Assembly (NCBI GenBank): GCA_905201565.1
Contig: CAJKOS010000086.1
Location: forward strand, 1-7,520
From: an uncultured Erysipelotrichaceae bacterium
Lineage (GTDB): Bacteria > Bacillota_I > Bacilli_A > Erysipelotrichales > Erysipelotrichaceae
Direction: 5' to 3'
DNA length: 7,520 nt
Shown here: positions 6,757 through 7,520 of the stretch, in pieces
Layout: the number at the start of each line of letters is the position of its first letter
Numbering within the stretch: the stretch's first letter is position 1
Notes under the pieces: generated by a model
Databases searched by the model: none
The model's input: only the letters and a program-made list of their open reading frames with translations
Told to the model about the DNA's origin: nothing
Made by a program: the position numbers and the translations under genes

Positions 6757-7520
6757 TTATAGATGCATCAATAACCACCATAGAATCAGGACAACGCTGT
6801 AAAATGCACTTTCAGAAATGATGAGATAACTTGTCTTATGGGCATATCGTTTCATGAAGCTGATAGAGAAGAATACACTGCATAACAAAACAGCTGATAA
6901 CAAATACTGTACAATGAAAATGACAAGGAATGGAATCCATACTGGTAATGAAGAGAATTGAGACAAAGAACATGCCGGATGGAACAGATTGTCAAAGGGA
7001 AGGATGGAATGAATGCGGAAGAGAAATGGAATAAACAGACCAGTCGTTAACAGCAGGGAAAAGAATACAACATTTTTGATTTTGTACATCCGGATGTCCT
7101 TTTGTCTTCCATAGGCTCTTTCAAGCATGATCATACCGGTTTCTTCTTCCATTGCACAATACAATGAAAAGACAAGTATGGACGCAATTGCCTCAATAAC
7201 GGAAGAAAGAAAACGATATTCTTTAGAAGTCATGCTAAACCAGTAACTGAATCCATCCAGATACACATAAGGCATATCATTCTCTGACATCACATATTGG
7301 TTCTTTGCGCGCATGAATCCTGTTTCATTCACTGTTTCCGGTTTTCCAGAAGATGAGGCTTCCATGAGTCTTTCTTCTTCCTGTATGAGAAAAGCTTCCT
7401 TTTCTGCATTCTTTTCTCCACTTAACACTTCACTATACCGCTGGTAAGACATCATTTCTGCAGAAGGATAATAGACAAAAGATAAACTGCGATAGATTTC
7501 TATTCCAGTCGCAATAACCA
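6757..7520 (-). CDS. C-terminal part of a membrane protein, probably an ABC-2-type permease (partial)
   Basis: The reading frame ends with TAA at 6757-6759 and is open to the right edge, so the gene starts outside the window. The visible part is 253 residues. Its first Met codons (7450-7455) have no ribosome binding site, and the 21 codons before them (VIATGIEIYRSLSFVYYPSA..) read as ordinary protein, so they are internal. Visible residues 1-100 are hydrophilic and charged (e.g. EKNAEKEAFLIQEEERLME), probably an outside-facing loop. Four hydrophobic segments follow at about 103-121, 150-168, 193-221 and 230-251. Between the first two lies EEETGMIMLERAYGRQKDIRMYKIKN, like the cytoplasmic E...G....L....GR.....K loop of ABC-2 permeases. 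In that family the protein exports or extrudes substrates together with a separate ATPase. The protein ends abruptly after the last hydrophobic segment. The family call rests on topology and this loop; another polytopic membrane protein is possible. Partner ATPase and substrate are not visible. Confidence 0.75.
   Translation of the reverse strand, partial: VIATGIEIYRSLSFVYYPSAEMMSYQRYSEVLSGEKNAEKEAFLIQEEERLMEASSSGKPETVNETGFMRAKNQYVMSENDMPYVYLDGFSYWFSMTSKEYRFLSSVIEAIASILVFSLYCAMEEETGMIMLERAYGRQKDIRMYKIKNVVFFSLLLTTGLFIPFLFRIHSILPFDNLFHPACSLSQFSSLPVWIPFLVIFIVQYLLSAVLLCSVFFSISFMKRYAHKTSYLIISESAFYSVVLILWWLLMHL

Noticed and set aside
1..7520. A novel defence, mobile or biosynthetic system
   Set aside because: I looked for direct repeats, integrase or transposase motifs, toxin-antitoxin pairs, nucleases and reverse transcriptase motifs on both strands and saw none. 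All complete genes belong to well-known families.

Overview
The window looks like chromosomal DNA of a Firmicutes (Bacillota) bacterium of moderate-to-low GC. Reasons are the strong GGAGG-type ribosome binding sites, the tightly packed genes, a PurF of the Bacillus type (propeptide plus iron-sulfur cysteines) and a ScrB resembling those of lactic-acid and gut Firmicutes. An Erysipelotrichia-like host is possible, but that is a guess. Everything that can be read clearly is housekeeping or ordinary accessory metabolism. I found no CRISPR array, tRNA, rRNA, insertion sequence or phage gene.

Layout. Bases 1-19 probably hold the last codons of an upstream gene, plausibly carA. Bases 21-3230 are carB, a complete carbamoyl-phosphate synthase large subunit. 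purF (amidophosphoribosyltransferase) follows with a 4-base overlap and ends at 4645. A rho-independent terminator (about 4649-4690) closes this nucleotide operon. A short region with a good -10 box (4701-4706) then starts a second unit: scrB (sucrose-6-phosphate hydrolase, GH32), overlapped by 4 bases by a GNAT-family acetyltransferase gene ending at 6717. A perfect 10-bp hairpin (6728-6752) separates this unit from a convergent minus-strand gene. That gene enters from the right edge and encodes the C-terminal part of a multi-spanning membrane protein, most like an ABC-2-type permease.

How the genes work together. CarB makes carbamoyl phosphate for pyrimidine (UMP) and arginine synthesis. 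PurF carries out the first committed step of purine synthesis. Both depend on glutamine amide nitrogen, so co-transcription with coupled translation would tie the entry points of two nucleotide pathways together. ScrB splits sucrose-6-phosphate delivered by a sucrose PTS, but no PTS or sucrose regulator gene is visible here. The acetyltransferase is coupled to scrB by position only; its substrate is unknown. The window contains no gap of 300 bases or more without a gene.
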